Source: Methanobrevibacter olleyae
Lineage (GTDB): Archaea > Methanobacteriota > Methanobacteria > Methanobacteriales > Methanobacteriaceae
Direction of reading: 5' to 3'
Assembly: GCA_015063035.1 (NCBI GenBank)
Contig: SUTG01000008.1
Span: forward strand, 1-58,096
Length of the DNA: 58,096 nucleotides
Shown here: positions 45,682 to 55,677 of the stretch, one piece after another
How positions within the stretch are numbered: the first letter of the stretch is position 1
Layout of the letters: the number at the start of each line of letters is the position of its first letter
Position numbers and translations under genes: made by a program
The notes under the pieces: model-generated
The model's input: only the letters and a program-made list of their open reading frames with translations
Databases searched by the model: none
What the model was told of the DNA's origin: nothing

Positions 45682-48591
45682 TTACATTAATTCATTCAAA
45701 TCTATGTCTTCAAGTAGATCTTCCTCTCTTCTTTGATAGCATCTATATTTTGCTTTTTTCATTCCATATTTATCTGTTTCAAAGCCTATGAAAATATATA
45801 ATCTCCAATCATGTTTATTTTCATCTACAGCTTTAAATTTTATTAAGTTCTCATTTAATTTAGTGAATTTATTTTCTATAAGGTCATGCAAATATAATGA
45901 TTCGGGTTCTAGAATTTCTTCATTAATAACAGTCGAATATATAGGCATGGAATAAGGACCATTTAAAAAAATTATTTCATGTTCTTTAGTTTTCATATCT
46001 ACTCTTCCAGTAGTGTAATATAATCTAAATTTTTCATAACATGAATTCAGATGATTGAATATTTCTAGTTTTGGAGTATTAAGTTCATTTAGCAAGGTCT
46101 CGGCTTCATAAGCATTTGAAATGCCTCCATGGAATTGTTCGTTTCTTTCATTCTTTAAATTAGTATAATTGTTTCTTATATTTTTGTCCATCAGATTCAT
46201 ATAAAACTCTTTGTTTATTTCTGTTCTGAATTCTTTTTTATAAATTCCTGTTAAAATGCCGTGGAAGTGATCCCATGAGCCAAAACTTAAATTTAGTCTT
46301 TTAACATATTTCTCAGCATTGTTCCTTTTATCATAAGCATGTTCCCATATTTTAGTTTTATTTTTTTCATAAATTTCATCTGGAATTCCACTAATTAATA
46401 CATAGGAGTTAAATGCAACTGTAAATTCAAACAATCTTAATAAATTATTAGCTTTTTCAACTTTTTCAAAACCTCCACTTGTGGCTAACAAATAAGTTAT
46501 TGCTAAAGGCCATATCAAACCACTATGTGCATATTCCCAATTATTTGGAATTGAAAGCTCTTGTGTTTCTTCATCAAATTCTTCTTTTCCAAAAAATTCT
46601 TCAACTGCATTTAAATTCCCTTCATAATTAAAGAAATTTTTGTTAATTGTTGTTTTTAATTGTTTCATTCCATCAAATAATTCATCACTACGGTTCATAG
46701 CTTCCACTATTTTGTCTTGCTCTTCTTTAGGGGGGATAGGCACCCTTATATTATATATATCTTCATTTAATTTTTCATGTCCTCTAAGATGATAATAAAA
46801 TTCATTTCTCCCTAATTCTGAATTTAAAAAGTAGTATAAATATTGTACTGATACTTTTTCAGAAATTATTTTATTGATACAGTAATGAGATATGTCTCCA
46901 ATTTCTGAGCCAAAAAATACTATTTGATCTGCATATTCTATATCATCTACAATATACAAAATTTTTTCTTCAGATTTAAGCTTAGATTCTATCATGTCAT
47001 AATCTGTGACTTCCTCAACTAAACTGCCAAGTTTTACAATAGGATAATCTAAATTTTTTGTAATTCTTTTTTTATCTTCAATATATCCTATTTCAAAATA
47101 TTTTTTTTGAGATTTCATTTTAACATCATACATCTCATCATTAAAATTAAAATCTAATATCCTATGGCGCCAGTCATACTTATTTTTACCCATATAATTT
47201 TCAATATTAAATATTTTACTATTATCACTATCAATAAATTCAGAAAATGATCTTAAAGAACTTTCATATATTTCATTATTTTTAACTATGTTTCTAAAAT
47301 CTTCTAAGCTATGTTTTTTTGAAGTTACATCATAATTAAGATTTTTATCAACACTCAAAAATTTATTTTTTTGTTTTTGGGATTTATTGTAATTAAGCGT
47401 AGTTACTAATCCAAGTTTAAAGACATCCTCTTCTTCTTCAAAAGGAGAGGATGTTATTGTATTTTCAAAAGGAATGAGAATTAAGGATTCTAATAAATCT
47501 TCTTTCAACCAGTTATCATAAAGGCCAATAAAATCAAATTGACTAAGGTACATTAATCTTGAAGATATTTGGAAATTATAACTGGAAATATTGTATTCTT
47601 TATCAATCAGATCTTGCACTGAGAAATTAGATTGAATAATAAAATCAAATTGATTTCCTTCATTAGAAAGATCATAATAACTTAAAGGCAGTATTTCTTC
47701 TTTATCAAAACTGTAAATATAATATATTGACTCAACAGGATTAATAATATCTAAAAGATCGAATAATAAATTCATACGTTTGCTAGGAGTAATTATATAT
47801 AAATGAGGGTGACATTCCGGATTTTGACTTCTCATATACTCTACGCATGAAAATATAAAAGGAGTTTCAGGAAGAATATGCAAAATTGTTGCATTCTGTT
47901 TAATTTCAGTGCCATCAAAAAGAACAGTGACTAAAAAATCTCTTAAATCTGGATAATTAATATATTTCTCATCTAATCCTAACATATTCTCAATATGATT
48001 CAATACAAAATTATATAAATCCTCTTTATTTTTTACTATATCATTTATATTCTCTATAGATTCTATAGGAGCACCTTTGTTTAAGTTACTTATTATTTTA
48101 AAAAATACTTGACGAAAAATCTCTTTACGTTCTTCACTACCAAAAATTAAATCAATTACAGGTAGATTAAATCCTCTTAAGTATTCTTCATATTCTTGCA
48201 TTAGTTCACTTTCAAAATCCATATAGTCATAATATGTCTCACGGGAATTTTTCATTAGATAATCTCCAAAGTCTATACTCCTTTCATAATCATTATAAAA
48301 TTGATTTTCTGATTCAAACTTTTCTTTCAAAATATACCAATCAGCATTAGTAATATCTTTTTTATATATTAGATCATCTAAAGTATATTTTGAAATATTG
48401 AAAAAATCTAATTCCTCTCCATTAGGGAAAATTGCTTTTTCAAAAACCCAATCTCCAAAATTTTTATCATTTTTATGTTTTTCATACTCTTCAAGAACTT
48501 CCTTTTTTGAAAATAAAGTAGCTTTATCTAAAAGTTGCAATACAAGAAAAGCGAAATCACAAAGTTCGTCCCAACTAACTATATCTCCCAT
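45682..48591 (-). CDS. Dead N6-MTase / HsdS-half / HEPN fusion
   Basis: A 969-aa protein with three parts. Residues about 130-400 resemble a type I N6-methyltransferase (helical start, HILPETPFIFSCVEYMR as motif I strand region, then FDFIIQSNFS at 315-324 where an active enzyme has FD-x-I-x-x-NPPF), so it appears catalytically dead. Residues about 515-665 match an HsdS half: IVKLGSLVEEVTD, then VQYLYYFLNSELGRNEF, then VPIPPKEEQDKIVEAM. After about 680 comes a helical domain containing R816-NEQF-H821, an R-x4-H HEPN ribonuclease motif. I infer a guard-type protein that may recognise DNA through the HsdS part and act through HEPN. The start follows AGGTTTAAAA weakly. It stands alone on this strand. 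Confidence 0.7.
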   Translation of the reverse strand: MGDIVSWDELCDFAFLVLQLLDKATLFSKKEVLEEYEKHKNDKNFGDWVFEKAIFPNGEELDFFNISKYTLDDLIYKKDITNADWYILKEKFESENQFYNDYERSIDFGDYLMKNSRETYYDYMDFESELMQEYEEYLRGFNLPVIDLIFGSEERKEIFRQVFFKIISNLNKGAPIESIENINDIVKNKEDLYNFVLNHIENMLGLDEKYINYPDLRDFLVTVLFDGTEIKQNATILHILPETPFIFSCVEYMRSQNPECHPHLYIITPSKRMNLLFDLLDIINPVESIYYIYSFDKEEILPLSYYDLSNEGNQFDFIIQSNFSVQDLIDKEYNISSYNFQISSRLMYLSQFDFIGLYDNWLKEDLLESLILIPFENTITSSPFEEEEDVFKLGLVTTLNYNKSQKQKNKFLSVDKNLNYDVTSKKHSLEDFRNIVKNNEIYESSLRSFSEFIDSDNSKIFNIENYMGKNKYDWRHRILDFNFNDEMYDVKMKSQKKYFEIGYIEDKKRITKNLDYPIVKLGSLVEEVTDYDMIESKLKSEEKILYIVDDIEYADQIVFFGSEIGDISHYCINKIISEKVSVQYLYYFLNSELGRNEFYYHLRGHEKLNEDIYNIRVPIPPKEEQDKIVEAMNRSDELFDGMKQLKTTINKNFFNYEGNLNAVEEFFGKEEFDEETQELSIPNNWEYAHSGLIWPLAITYLLATSGGFEKVEKANNLLRLFEFTVAFNSYVLISGIPDEIYEKNKTKIWEHAYDKRNNAEKYVKRLNLSFGSWDHFHGILTGIYKKEFRTEINKEFYMNLMDKNIRNNYTNLKNERNEQFHGGISNAYEAETLLNELNTPKLEIFNHLNSCYEKFRLYYTTGRVDMKTKEHEIIFLNGPYSMPIYSTVINEEILEPESLYLHDLIENKFTKLNENLIKFKAVDENKHDWRLYIFIGFETDKYGMKKAKYRCYQRREEDLLEDIDLNELM

Positions 48592-48934
48592 TTTTAAACC
48601 TCTTCACATATTATTTTTATTTTTAAAAATTAAATTATCAGTTATATAAAAATTTAGAACCAAAACATATAAATGTTTTCTAAATTTCTAATATGTTGGT
48701 TGAATGGAATATATGAAATCTTGTAAATGCAATTCTCTAACAAAATATAATGAAAAATTTTTAATTTTTTCATTGTTTTTACTATTATTTTACATTTGTT
48801 CTAGTTTTTGATTAGGCTTGTTTCTTTTTTCTAGATTTTAACGGTAAATTACTATGAATTTTATTAATTTAATGGATTTACCGAATAAAAAAAAAAAAAT
48901 TTATTTTTTCTATTTTTCCTTTTTGTGCCTCTGA

Positions 48935-49003
48935 AGAGATTATCCTTAAGAAGTTGGTTTTGCAGAATCATTTCTGTTTTTTGGGATAGCAAGGATAATC
49001 TCT
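48935..49003. ncRNA. Candidate structured RNA element, 13-bp stem
   Basis: AGAGATTATCCTT (48935-48947) and AAGGATAATCTCT (48991-49003) are exact complements. The 43-base loop contains CAGAA-TCAT-TTCTG, a nested hairpin. It sits 86 bases before a pair of small membrane-protein genes. Terminator, leader element and small RNA are all possible. Confidence 0.45.
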
Positions 49004-49088
49004 ACTCTTACTATTTACAAAATATTTAAATATTTAGAAAATAAATTAATATTATCTATTTTTTTTTAAAATATGTAGGGGTTTATGT

Positions 49089-49244
49089 ATGGGTAGGAAA
49101 GATTTGGAAAAATTGTTAGTTGGTTATTTTGTTTTTGAAAAAATTAAGAATGCTTTGCATACTGGTTTAGGATTAGCAATTGCTGTTTTAATGTGGGCTA
49201 TTGTTCTTTTTGTTTTATCTGTTTTAGGTATTGGACATATGTGA
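49089..49244 (+). CDS. Small membrane protein, 51 aa
   Basis: ATG at 49089 preceded by AGGGG with a spacing of about eight bases. The product has a charged N-terminal 25 residues (MGRKDLEKLLVGYFVFEKIK) and one membrane helix (about 28-48, GLAIAVLMWAIVLFVLSVLG). The next ORF begins eight bases after its stop. No family is recognised. The layout of two adjacent small membrane proteins beside restriction-type genes suggests an effector or regulator role, which is inference. Confidence 0.6.
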   Translation: MGRKDLEKLLVGYFVFEKIKNALHTGLGLAIAVLMWAIVLFVLSVLGIGHM

Positions 49245-49252
49245 GGGATATT

Positions 49253-49450
49253 ATGAGTGGTTTTGATAGTGATGCAGCATGTATTTTAGGATTAATTTTA
49301 TCACCAGTTTTAGGAGTGGTATTGTTATATGTTATTTTTGATATAGGTTATATATTATTCAATGGGAAATCTCCAACAGGATTAATCATATTCTTTATTT
49401 TAGTGATATTGACAATCATAATAGTCAAAATATTAATAAATAGAGAATAA
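49253..49450 (+). CDS. Small membrane protein, 65 aa
   Basis: ATG at 49253 follows GAGGGAT. The product starts MSGFDSDAAC and has two membrane helices (about 10-32 LGLILSPVLGVVLLYVIFDIGYILF and 40-60). It ends in the charged tail KILINRE. The preceding 51-aa gene shares the transcript by spacing. Its frame is open 20 codons upstream but overlaps the other gene, so the RBS-linked ATG is preferred. The remaining gap to 49710 has no visible gene. Confidence 0.6.
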   Translation: MSGFDSDAACILGLILSPVLGVVLLYVIFDIGYILFNGKSPTGLIIFFILVILTIIIVKILINRE

Positions 49451-49710
49451 TAATTTTCAGTGAATTTTAAAAAAGTTTTTATAATTAGAAACTAAATATA
49501 TAATTACAGTAACTAATCTTTTACTAAACCTGAACCAATTACATATCACCCCCTTCATATATGTTTTTTGAAACTATTGTAGTTCCACTTCTACTATTTT
49601 TCTATTTTTGAGTAATTTTAAATAATGCTATTCCAATAAATAATATTAAAAATCCTATTCTTTATAAATTAACTATTTTTAAACATATGCTATTTTAGTG
49701 GTTATATTTT

Positions 49711-51843
49711 ATGTTAGAAAAAGAACTCTTATATCAATATGCTTTAAAAGCTATGGAAAGATTAGAATCTAAAAAAATAAGTATTTTTGGAAACGGATAT
49801 GTTGAATCACTTGATGAAAATAATAGATTTGTTGAGAGAGATCTTTCAAAAGATAAAGATTATGAAACATGGGTTTTAGATAGTATTGGAGAAGGCAATG
49901 GAATATTTATCGTAATGGGCCAGTTTGTTATTGATAATTGCGGTTCATTTGAAGATATAAGTGATACTGACTTTGTCTTTGATGATAGATATTATGAAGA
50001 GGGCTATTTAGATAGTCTTTACCGGGAATATTATGGCTTTGATGATGAGGACATGTATGATGAGCCAATCGATGAAGAGGATTACGATTTTGAGGATGAA
50101 CCTGAAGCGGTTTCATTTTATATAGATGCAGAACATGGTGTTTCTGCTGCATGTTCCGTGGATTATTTCCCTCCAAATACTGATTTTATTTGCCATATTG
50201 GAATAAACGTATGCAAGGAAGGGGATGAATATCATGTCACTCCAGGATATGCGTATCTACCTGATGTCGGAGCACTTGACCCTCGCATGACTTATGAAGA
50301 TTGGCCTATCACTAAAGAAAGCATTGAAGATGGCCCTATTGAACAGTTATTTGCTGTGGTTTTAGACAGCAATCTTAGTTATGAGGGTGAAGAAGAGGGA
50401 GCATATAATGAATGGAGTCTTGAAAGTTTATTAGAGAGAATTCATGAAAATACTGTCACTAAAGAACTGGATGTTAAATTTGAATCTAGTGGAAACGAAT
50501 TTGAAAAAGAAGCTGAAGAATTATTAAAGTCTGGGGAAATAAGTAATTATTTTGAGCATTTTGAAAAATTGAATAGTACAACTGACAGCATTTATGATTT
50601 AGGTGATAATGAAGTTCTTATAATTTTAAAAGATGGGACTAATTTAACCAGTTGGGATAATGTTTCTAATCAGCATGATATTTTATATATTAGTGAGGAT
50701 TTCTCTAATCGTAAGGCTATAACAAGAAAGTATCGCTATCTCACTTCACTTAAAGCAACAGTTGTAGTGGGCATAACAAAGAAAATAAAAGATATGGAAG
50801 AAATGTTTCATGGGTGTTCTTCATTGGTTGATCTATATGGCCTGGAAACTTGGGATACCTCGAAATTAGAAAAAATGGAGGGTATGTTTAGGGGCTGCTC
50901 TTCTTTGGAAGATATATCTGGTTTGGAAAATTGGGATATTTCCAATGTTTATAGATTATGGAATCTCTTTGATGGCTGTTCTTCTTTGACTGATTTGTCT
51001 CCTTTAGCCAATTGGGATACTTCGGATGTGGGTTCTATGGCAGATATGTTTAGTGGCTGCTCTTCTTTAGTTGATTTGTCTCCATTGGAAAAATGGAATA
51101 TCTCATCAGTACGAAAAATCGATAGCCTCTTTGGAGGTTGTTCTTCATTGGTTGATTTGTCTCCTTTAGCGAATTGGGACACATCACAAATAGAGTCAAT
51201 GGTACATATGTTTGGAGGATGCTCTTCTTTGACTAGCTTGTCAGGTTTAGAATATTGGAATACTTCTAAATTAGAAAATATGCAAGGTATCTTTAGGGAT
51301 TGTTCTTCTTTAACAGATTTGTCTTCGTTGGAGAATTGGAATACTTCTAAGGTTAATAATATGTGGAGCGTCTTTGAAGGCTGTTACTCTTTAGCTGATT
51401 TGTCTCCTTTATCCGGTTGGAATGTTTCCCATGTAACTGCAATGAGATATATTTTTGAAGGCTGTTCTTCTTTGATTAGTTTGTCTGGTTTGGAAAATTG
51501 GGATATTCATAGAGTTAGTGATATGATAGCCATGTTTAAGTGCTGCTCTTCTTTAACTGATTTGTCTTCATTAAAATCTTGGAATCTATCACCTTTTAAT
51601 CAGGATTTAAGTGGAATGTTTAAGTTCTGTTCTTCTTTATCTGATCTGTCGCCGTTATCTTCTTGGGATGTTTCCGGTGTTTTTACAATGAAAAATATGT
51701 TTAAAGGATGTTCTTCTTTATCTGATCTGTCGCCGTTATCTTCTTGGGATGTTTCTAAATTTTTGGAAAATTCCGGAATTTTTGATGATTGTCCTAATAT
51801 TGAAGTATATCCAAATTGGTATGAAAACAATAAAAGCAGATGA
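49711..51843 (+). CDS. DUF285-repeat protein, no signal peptide
   Basis: A 710-aa acidic protein. The C-terminal half (about 365-700) has twelve 27-28-residue repeats of the type W(D/N)-T-S-x-(V/L)-x-x-M-x-x-MF-x-GCSSL-x-DLS-x-L, the DUF285 or BspA-like leucine-rich pattern; the last is truncated. The N-terminal half (about 1-340) is acidic (for example DDEDMYDEPIDEEDYDFEDE) and not recognised. There is no signal peptide or membrane segment, while most DUF285 proteins are surface-exposed, so it is probably cytoplasmic and binds a partner. The start is the first ATG, with a weak distant GTGG site. Confidence 0.75.
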   Translation: MLEKELLYQYALKAMERLESKKISIFGNGYVESLDENNRFVERDLSKDKDYETWVLDSIGEGNGIFIVMGQFVIDNCGSFEDISDTDFVFDDRYYEEGYLDSLYREYYGFDDEDMYDEPIDEEDYDFEDEPEAVSFYIDAEHGVSAACSVDYFPPNTDFICHIGINVCKEGDEYHVTPGYAYLPDVGALDPRMTYEDWPITKESIEDGPIEQLFAVVLDSNLSYEGEEEGAYNEWSLESLLERIHENTVTKELDVKFESSGNEFEKEAEELLKSGEISNYFEHFEKLNSTTDSIYDLGDNEVLIILKDGTNLTSWDNVSNQHDILYISEDFSNRKAITRKYRYLTSLKATVVVGITKKIKDMEEMFHGCSSLVDLYGLETWDTSKLEKMEGMFRGCSSLEDISGLENWDISNVYRLWNLFDGCSSLTDLSPLANWDTSDVGSMADMFSGCSSLVDLSPLEKWNISSVRKIDSLFGGCSSLVDLSPLANWDTSQIESMVHMFGGCSSLTSLSGLEYWNTSKLENMQGIFRDCSSLTDLSSLENWNTSKVNNMWSVFEGCYSLADLSPLSGWNVSHVTAMRYIFEGCSSLISLSGLENWDIHRVSDMIAMFKCCSSLTDLSSLKSWNLSPFNQDLSGMFKFCSSLSDLSPLSSWDVSGVFTMKNMFKGCSSLSDLSPLSSWDVSKFLENSGIFDDCPNIEVYPNWYENNKSR

Positions 51844-52418
51844 TATTGTTAAAAAAAGGAGCATGAGAAGAAGGTGAATAGGCAGCAAAATCTTTTAGAT
51901 TATGTGGATTAATTAGATCTTAGTGAGGAATTTAGGTTTTATTAAGAAATGATATAAAAGAAGACATAATGGCAGTTTTTGCAATATCTAAAGAGCAAAA
52001 AGGTTTGGTGGAAATTATCAGTTCCTTTCTTCAAAACATGTTCAATAATTAATCATGAAATCTATTAATGCCTAATTTATTATAATTATACTCCTGATAT
52101 CTACATTAACTTATAGATATTTTTGTTAATGGAATAAACGATGATTATTTTGGGATTGTTATTGAAGAATCTGATAGTTTCACTTATAAACTTTTAATAT
52201 TTTAATCGTTATTTGAAGAATTTTATGGGCAATTTTTTTTAAATATTTATCTCAGCGAGATTAACTTTTTAACTAATTTAATTGATTATTGAAATAATGG
52301 AAATTACGTCGTTTAACTTTAATTAAAGTTTCTAATTTTTTAAGATTTATATAAAAATTTAATAATCACTTTTAATATATTCATTAATAATTATAATCTT
52401 TATATAAAGGTGGGTATT
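51844..52418 (+). pseudogene. Eroded coding fragments and helicase leader
   Basis: Between the DUF285 gene and the helicase, short coding-like runs appear in different frames: NRQQNLLDYVD then a stop, LDLSEEFRF, then NDIKEDIMAVFAISKEQKGL to the stop at 52050-52052. Later comes a run reading NGINDDYFGIVIEESDSFTY (about 52124-52185). These suggest one or two decayed genes; no family is recognised. The last 150 bases hold AT-rich promoter DNA and the AAAGGTGGG site of the helicase. Confidence 0.4.
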
Positions 52419-55400
52419 TTGTCTGAGGTAAAGGCTCCAAAAGTATTGGATAATAAAACTAATTTTGTATACACAGAACTTGAGGAAAGCATAAAAAAAG
52501 GTTCTAAGCTTTCTGTAATTTCAGCTCTTTTTTCCATGTATGCATATGATGCATTAAAGAAGGATTTAGATAAAATAGACAATATGAGGTTTATTTATAC
52601 TAAACCAAGCTTTATTCGTGATGATAAAAAGGAATCAAGGGAATACTACATTGATAACAATAGCATTTTTGGAAATGATTATGAGATTAAGCTTAGGAAT
52701 GAAATGACTCAAGGATCAATTTCAAGAGATTTTTCCAAATGGATAAATGATAAACTGGAAATCAAATCATTCAAAACACCTAATGAAGCACAATCACGTA
52801 TGGTTTGTGTTGATAATGGAGATGATTCAAGCATAGCTATCAATGGAAGTGTAGACTTTACAACAACAGGTTTAGGGCTAAGCAAATCAGACAGACAAGA
52901 TATGAATCAATGTGTTTATGGAAATATGTTTACACAACCTTCCTTAATGATGTTTGAAGCCTTATGGGATAATGAAGATCTTTTAGAAGATGTTAAGGAA
53001 GAAGTCTTGGAGCAAATGAAAACTATGCATAAAGAAAATCCCGCTGAATTCATCTATTTTTTATCCCTTTACAATATTTTCAGTGGAAACCTTGATGCCC
53101 TTGATGAAGACAAAATCATTAGAAAAGGAAATACACTTAAGGAATCTCAGATATGGAACAAATTATACAAGTTCCAGAAAGATGCTGTTATGGGAGTAAT
53201 TGACAAAATTGAAAATTATAACGGATGTATCCTTGCTGACAGTGTTGGTTTAGGTAAAACTTTTACAGCACTTGCAGTAATTAAATACTACGAATCACGA
53301 AACGATAGAGTTTTGGTTTTAGTGCCTAAAAAATTAAGGGACAATTGGACTATTTACACTCAAAATGATAAAAGGAATATCTTTGTGGATGACAGGTTTA
53401 ATTATGATGTATTGAATCACACTGATTTAAGTCGTGATGGAGGTAAATCAGGAGATTTGGACTTATCTACAATCAATTGGGGTAATTATGATCTTGTTGT
53501 AATTGATGAATCTCATAACTTCAGGAACAATCCAGCTGTAAAGGATAGAACTACAAGATATGAAAAGTTAATGAGAGACATTATAAAAGGAGGACATAAA
53601 ACCCGTCTTTTAATGCTTTCAGCAACTCCTGTTAACAATAAAATGAATGATATAAAAAATCAGATTGCTTTCATTACAGAAGATGATGACACTGCATTGG
53701 AAGAATTTGGAATAAGCAGTATAGAAAATACATTAAGAAAAGCTCAAGGGGCATTTAACCGTTGGTCAAAGCTTACTGAGGAAGAAAAGGAAAACCAAAA
53801 CTTTATAGATACAATTGATTTGGACTACTTTAAGCTATTGGATTTATTGACTATTGCCCGTTCAAGAAGACACATTGAGAAATATTATAATTTAGAGGAA
53901 GTTGGAGATTTCCCTGAAAGACTTGTACCGCTTAATAAGCATCCAGATATTGATATTAATGGAGAATTTTCTGATTTGGATGAAATTAACAATAAGATTT
54001 CATTATTGACTTTAGGAATCTATTCTCCTTTGCATTATGTTTATCCTAATAAAATGGAAAGTTATGAACAGAAATATGACACATCTGTTGGTTCTGGAGG
54101 AAGCATATTAAGGCAAATTGATAGGGATAAGAATGTAGTTGGATTAATGAGAGTTAATTTGCTCAAACGTTTGGAAAGCTCTATTGATTCATTCAGACTC
54201 ACTCTTTCAAGATTATTGAACACTACAGATGAAACATTGGCAAGAATAGACAAGGGCATTGATTATGTTGATGACTTGGATATTAACTTAATAGATCCTG
54301 AAGAAGAGGAATATGATGATTTGATGTTTGGTAAAAACAGGAAAGTTCTTCTACAGGATATGGATTTGGTCAAATGGAAGCAGGACCTAGAATTGGATAA
54401 GGTTGAATTGGAAGCATTGCTTGAAAAGGCAAATAAGGTCACTCCCGAAAGGGATGCTAAATTAAACACTTTAAAAGACTTGATTAGAGATAAGCAATAT
54501 AATCCAATAAACCCATACAATAAGAAAATAATTATATTTACAGCTTTTGCAGATACTGCAAAATATCTATATAAAAACATTCACAAATGGGCTTTAGATG
54601 AATTTGGACTTCATTCTGCACTTGTAACTGGTGGGGATGAAAACAAAACCACTTTAAAAACAGTCAGAAACAAGAAGGATATTAATGATGTTCTCATTAA
54701 TTTCTCACCAAAATCCAAGGAAAGAGCCATTGTGGATAAGGATGCTAAAGAAGAGATTGACATCCTTATTTGTACTGACTGTATTTCAGAAGGTCAAAAC
54801 CTGCAGGATTGTGATTATCTAATTAACTATGACATTCATTGGAACCCAGTTAGAATCATTCAAAGGTTTGGTAGGATAGACAGGATTGGTTCAGACAATA
54901 AACAGATCCAGCTTGTCAATTTCTGGCCGAATATTGATTTGGATGAATATATCAATCTGGAAGGAAGAGTTAAGAATAGGATGGTAATGGTGGATATTTC
55001 CGCAACTGGTGAAGAGAATATCATTGATAAGAATCAAACAATGAATGACCTTGATTATAGGAGAAAACAATTGGAAGAGCTTCAAGAGAGAGTTCTTGAC
55101 CTTGAAGATATAGATAATACAATATCAATTACAGACCTCACTTTCAATGATTTCAAGATTGAATTGATGGATTATATGGAAGAGCATAGGGAAGAATTGG
55201 AAAAGGCTCCTAGAGGAATTTATTCAATTGTAGATGGCTTTGAAGATGTAGAGCCAGGAGTCATATTCCTGCTTAGACAAGTTAAAGGAACAACAGAAAC
55301 AAAGGAAAGAAACCCATTAAGTCCTCATTATCTTGTTTATATTGGTGAAGATAGTAATGTTAAGTATAATTACATTAACTCTAAAAAGGTTTTGGATTTC

Positions 55401-55652
55401 TATCAAAAGCTTTGTGTAGGTAAAAAAGAAGTATTGACTGATCTTGTAAAGGACTTTAATATGGAAACAAATGATGGAAAAGATATGGAAAAATATTCCT
55501 CATTATTGGTTGAAACTATTGAGAACATATTAGGTAAAAAGCAGGAAGCAGGTGTAAAGAGTTTATTCTCTAAAGGAGGAACTGCTACTGTAAAACAGGA
55601 TATAAATGGATTGGAAGAGTTTGAATTAGTTACTTTCTTGATTATTAAATGA
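52419..55652 (+). CDS. SNF2-type helicase with PLD-like N-terminus
   Basis: A 1077-aa protein. The N-terminal 200 residues resemble a phospholipase D-type nuclease domain; the GSVDFTTTGLG segment (near 143) is present, but the H-x-K of the HKD motif is replaced (SRMVCVDN), so it seems inactive. The SNF2 helicase follows: Walker A DSVGLGKT (about 274-281), DESH (363-366), SAT (401-403) and motif VI QRFGRIDRIG. It is the first gene of an operon with an SseB-like gene, DUF4391 and a Mod methyltransferase. TTG at 52419 is chosen because the GTG at 52410 lies in the ribosome binding site AAAGGTGGG. It probably translocates on DNA in a restriction-type defence. Confidence 0.85.
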   Translation: MSEVKAPKVLDNKTNFVYTELEESIKKGSKLSVISALFSMYAYDALKKDLDKIDNMRFIYTKPSFIRDDKKESREYYIDNNSIFGNDYEIKLRNEMTQGSISRDFSKWINDKLEIKSFKTPNEAQSRMVCVDNGDDSSIAINGSVDFTTTGLGLSKSDRQDMNQCVYGNMFTQPSLMMFEALWDNEDLLEDVKEEVLEQMKTMHKENPAEFIYFLSLYNIFSGNLDALDEDKIIRKGNTLKESQIWNKLYKFQKDAVMGVIDKIENYNGCILADSVGLGKTFTALAVIKYYESRNDRVLVLVPKKLRDNWTIYTQNDKRNIFVDDRFNYDVLNHTDLSRDGGKSGDLDLSTINWGNYDLVVIDESHNFRNNPAVKDRTTRYEKLMRDIIKGGHKTRLLMLSATPVNNKMNDIKNQIAFITEDDDTALEEFGISSIENTLRKAQGAFNRWSKLTEEEKENQNFIDTIDLDYFKLLDLLTIARSRRHIEKYYNLEEVGDFPERLVPLNKHPDIDINGEFSDLDEINNKISLLTLGIYSPLHYVYPNKMESYEQKYDTSVGSGGSILRQIDRDKNVVGLMRVNLLKRLESSIDSFRLTLSRLLNTTDETLARIDKGIDYVDDLDINLIDPEEEEYDDLMFGKNRKVLLQDMDLVKWKQDLELDKVELEALLEKANKVTPERDAKLNTLKDLIRDKQYNPINPYNKKIIIFTAFADTAKYLYKNIHKWALDEFGLHSALVTGGDENKTTLKTVRNKKDINDVLINFSPKSKERAIVDKDAKEEIDILICTDCISEGQNLQDCDYLINYDIHWNPVRIIQRFGRIDRIGSDNKQIQLVNFWPNIDLDEYINLEGRVKNRMVMVDISATGEENIIDKNQTMNDLDYRRKQLEELQERVLDLEDIDNTISITDLTFNDFKIELMDYMEEHREELEKAPRGIYSIVDGFEDVEPGVIFLLRQVKGTTETKERNPLSPHYLVYIGEDSNVKYNYINSKKVLDFYQKLCVGKKEVLTDLVKDFNMETNDGKDMEKYSSLLVETIENILGKKQEAGVKSLFSKGGTATVKQDINGLEEFELVTFLIIK

Positions 55653-55677
55653 CATTACATATGTAAAAGGTGAAAAA

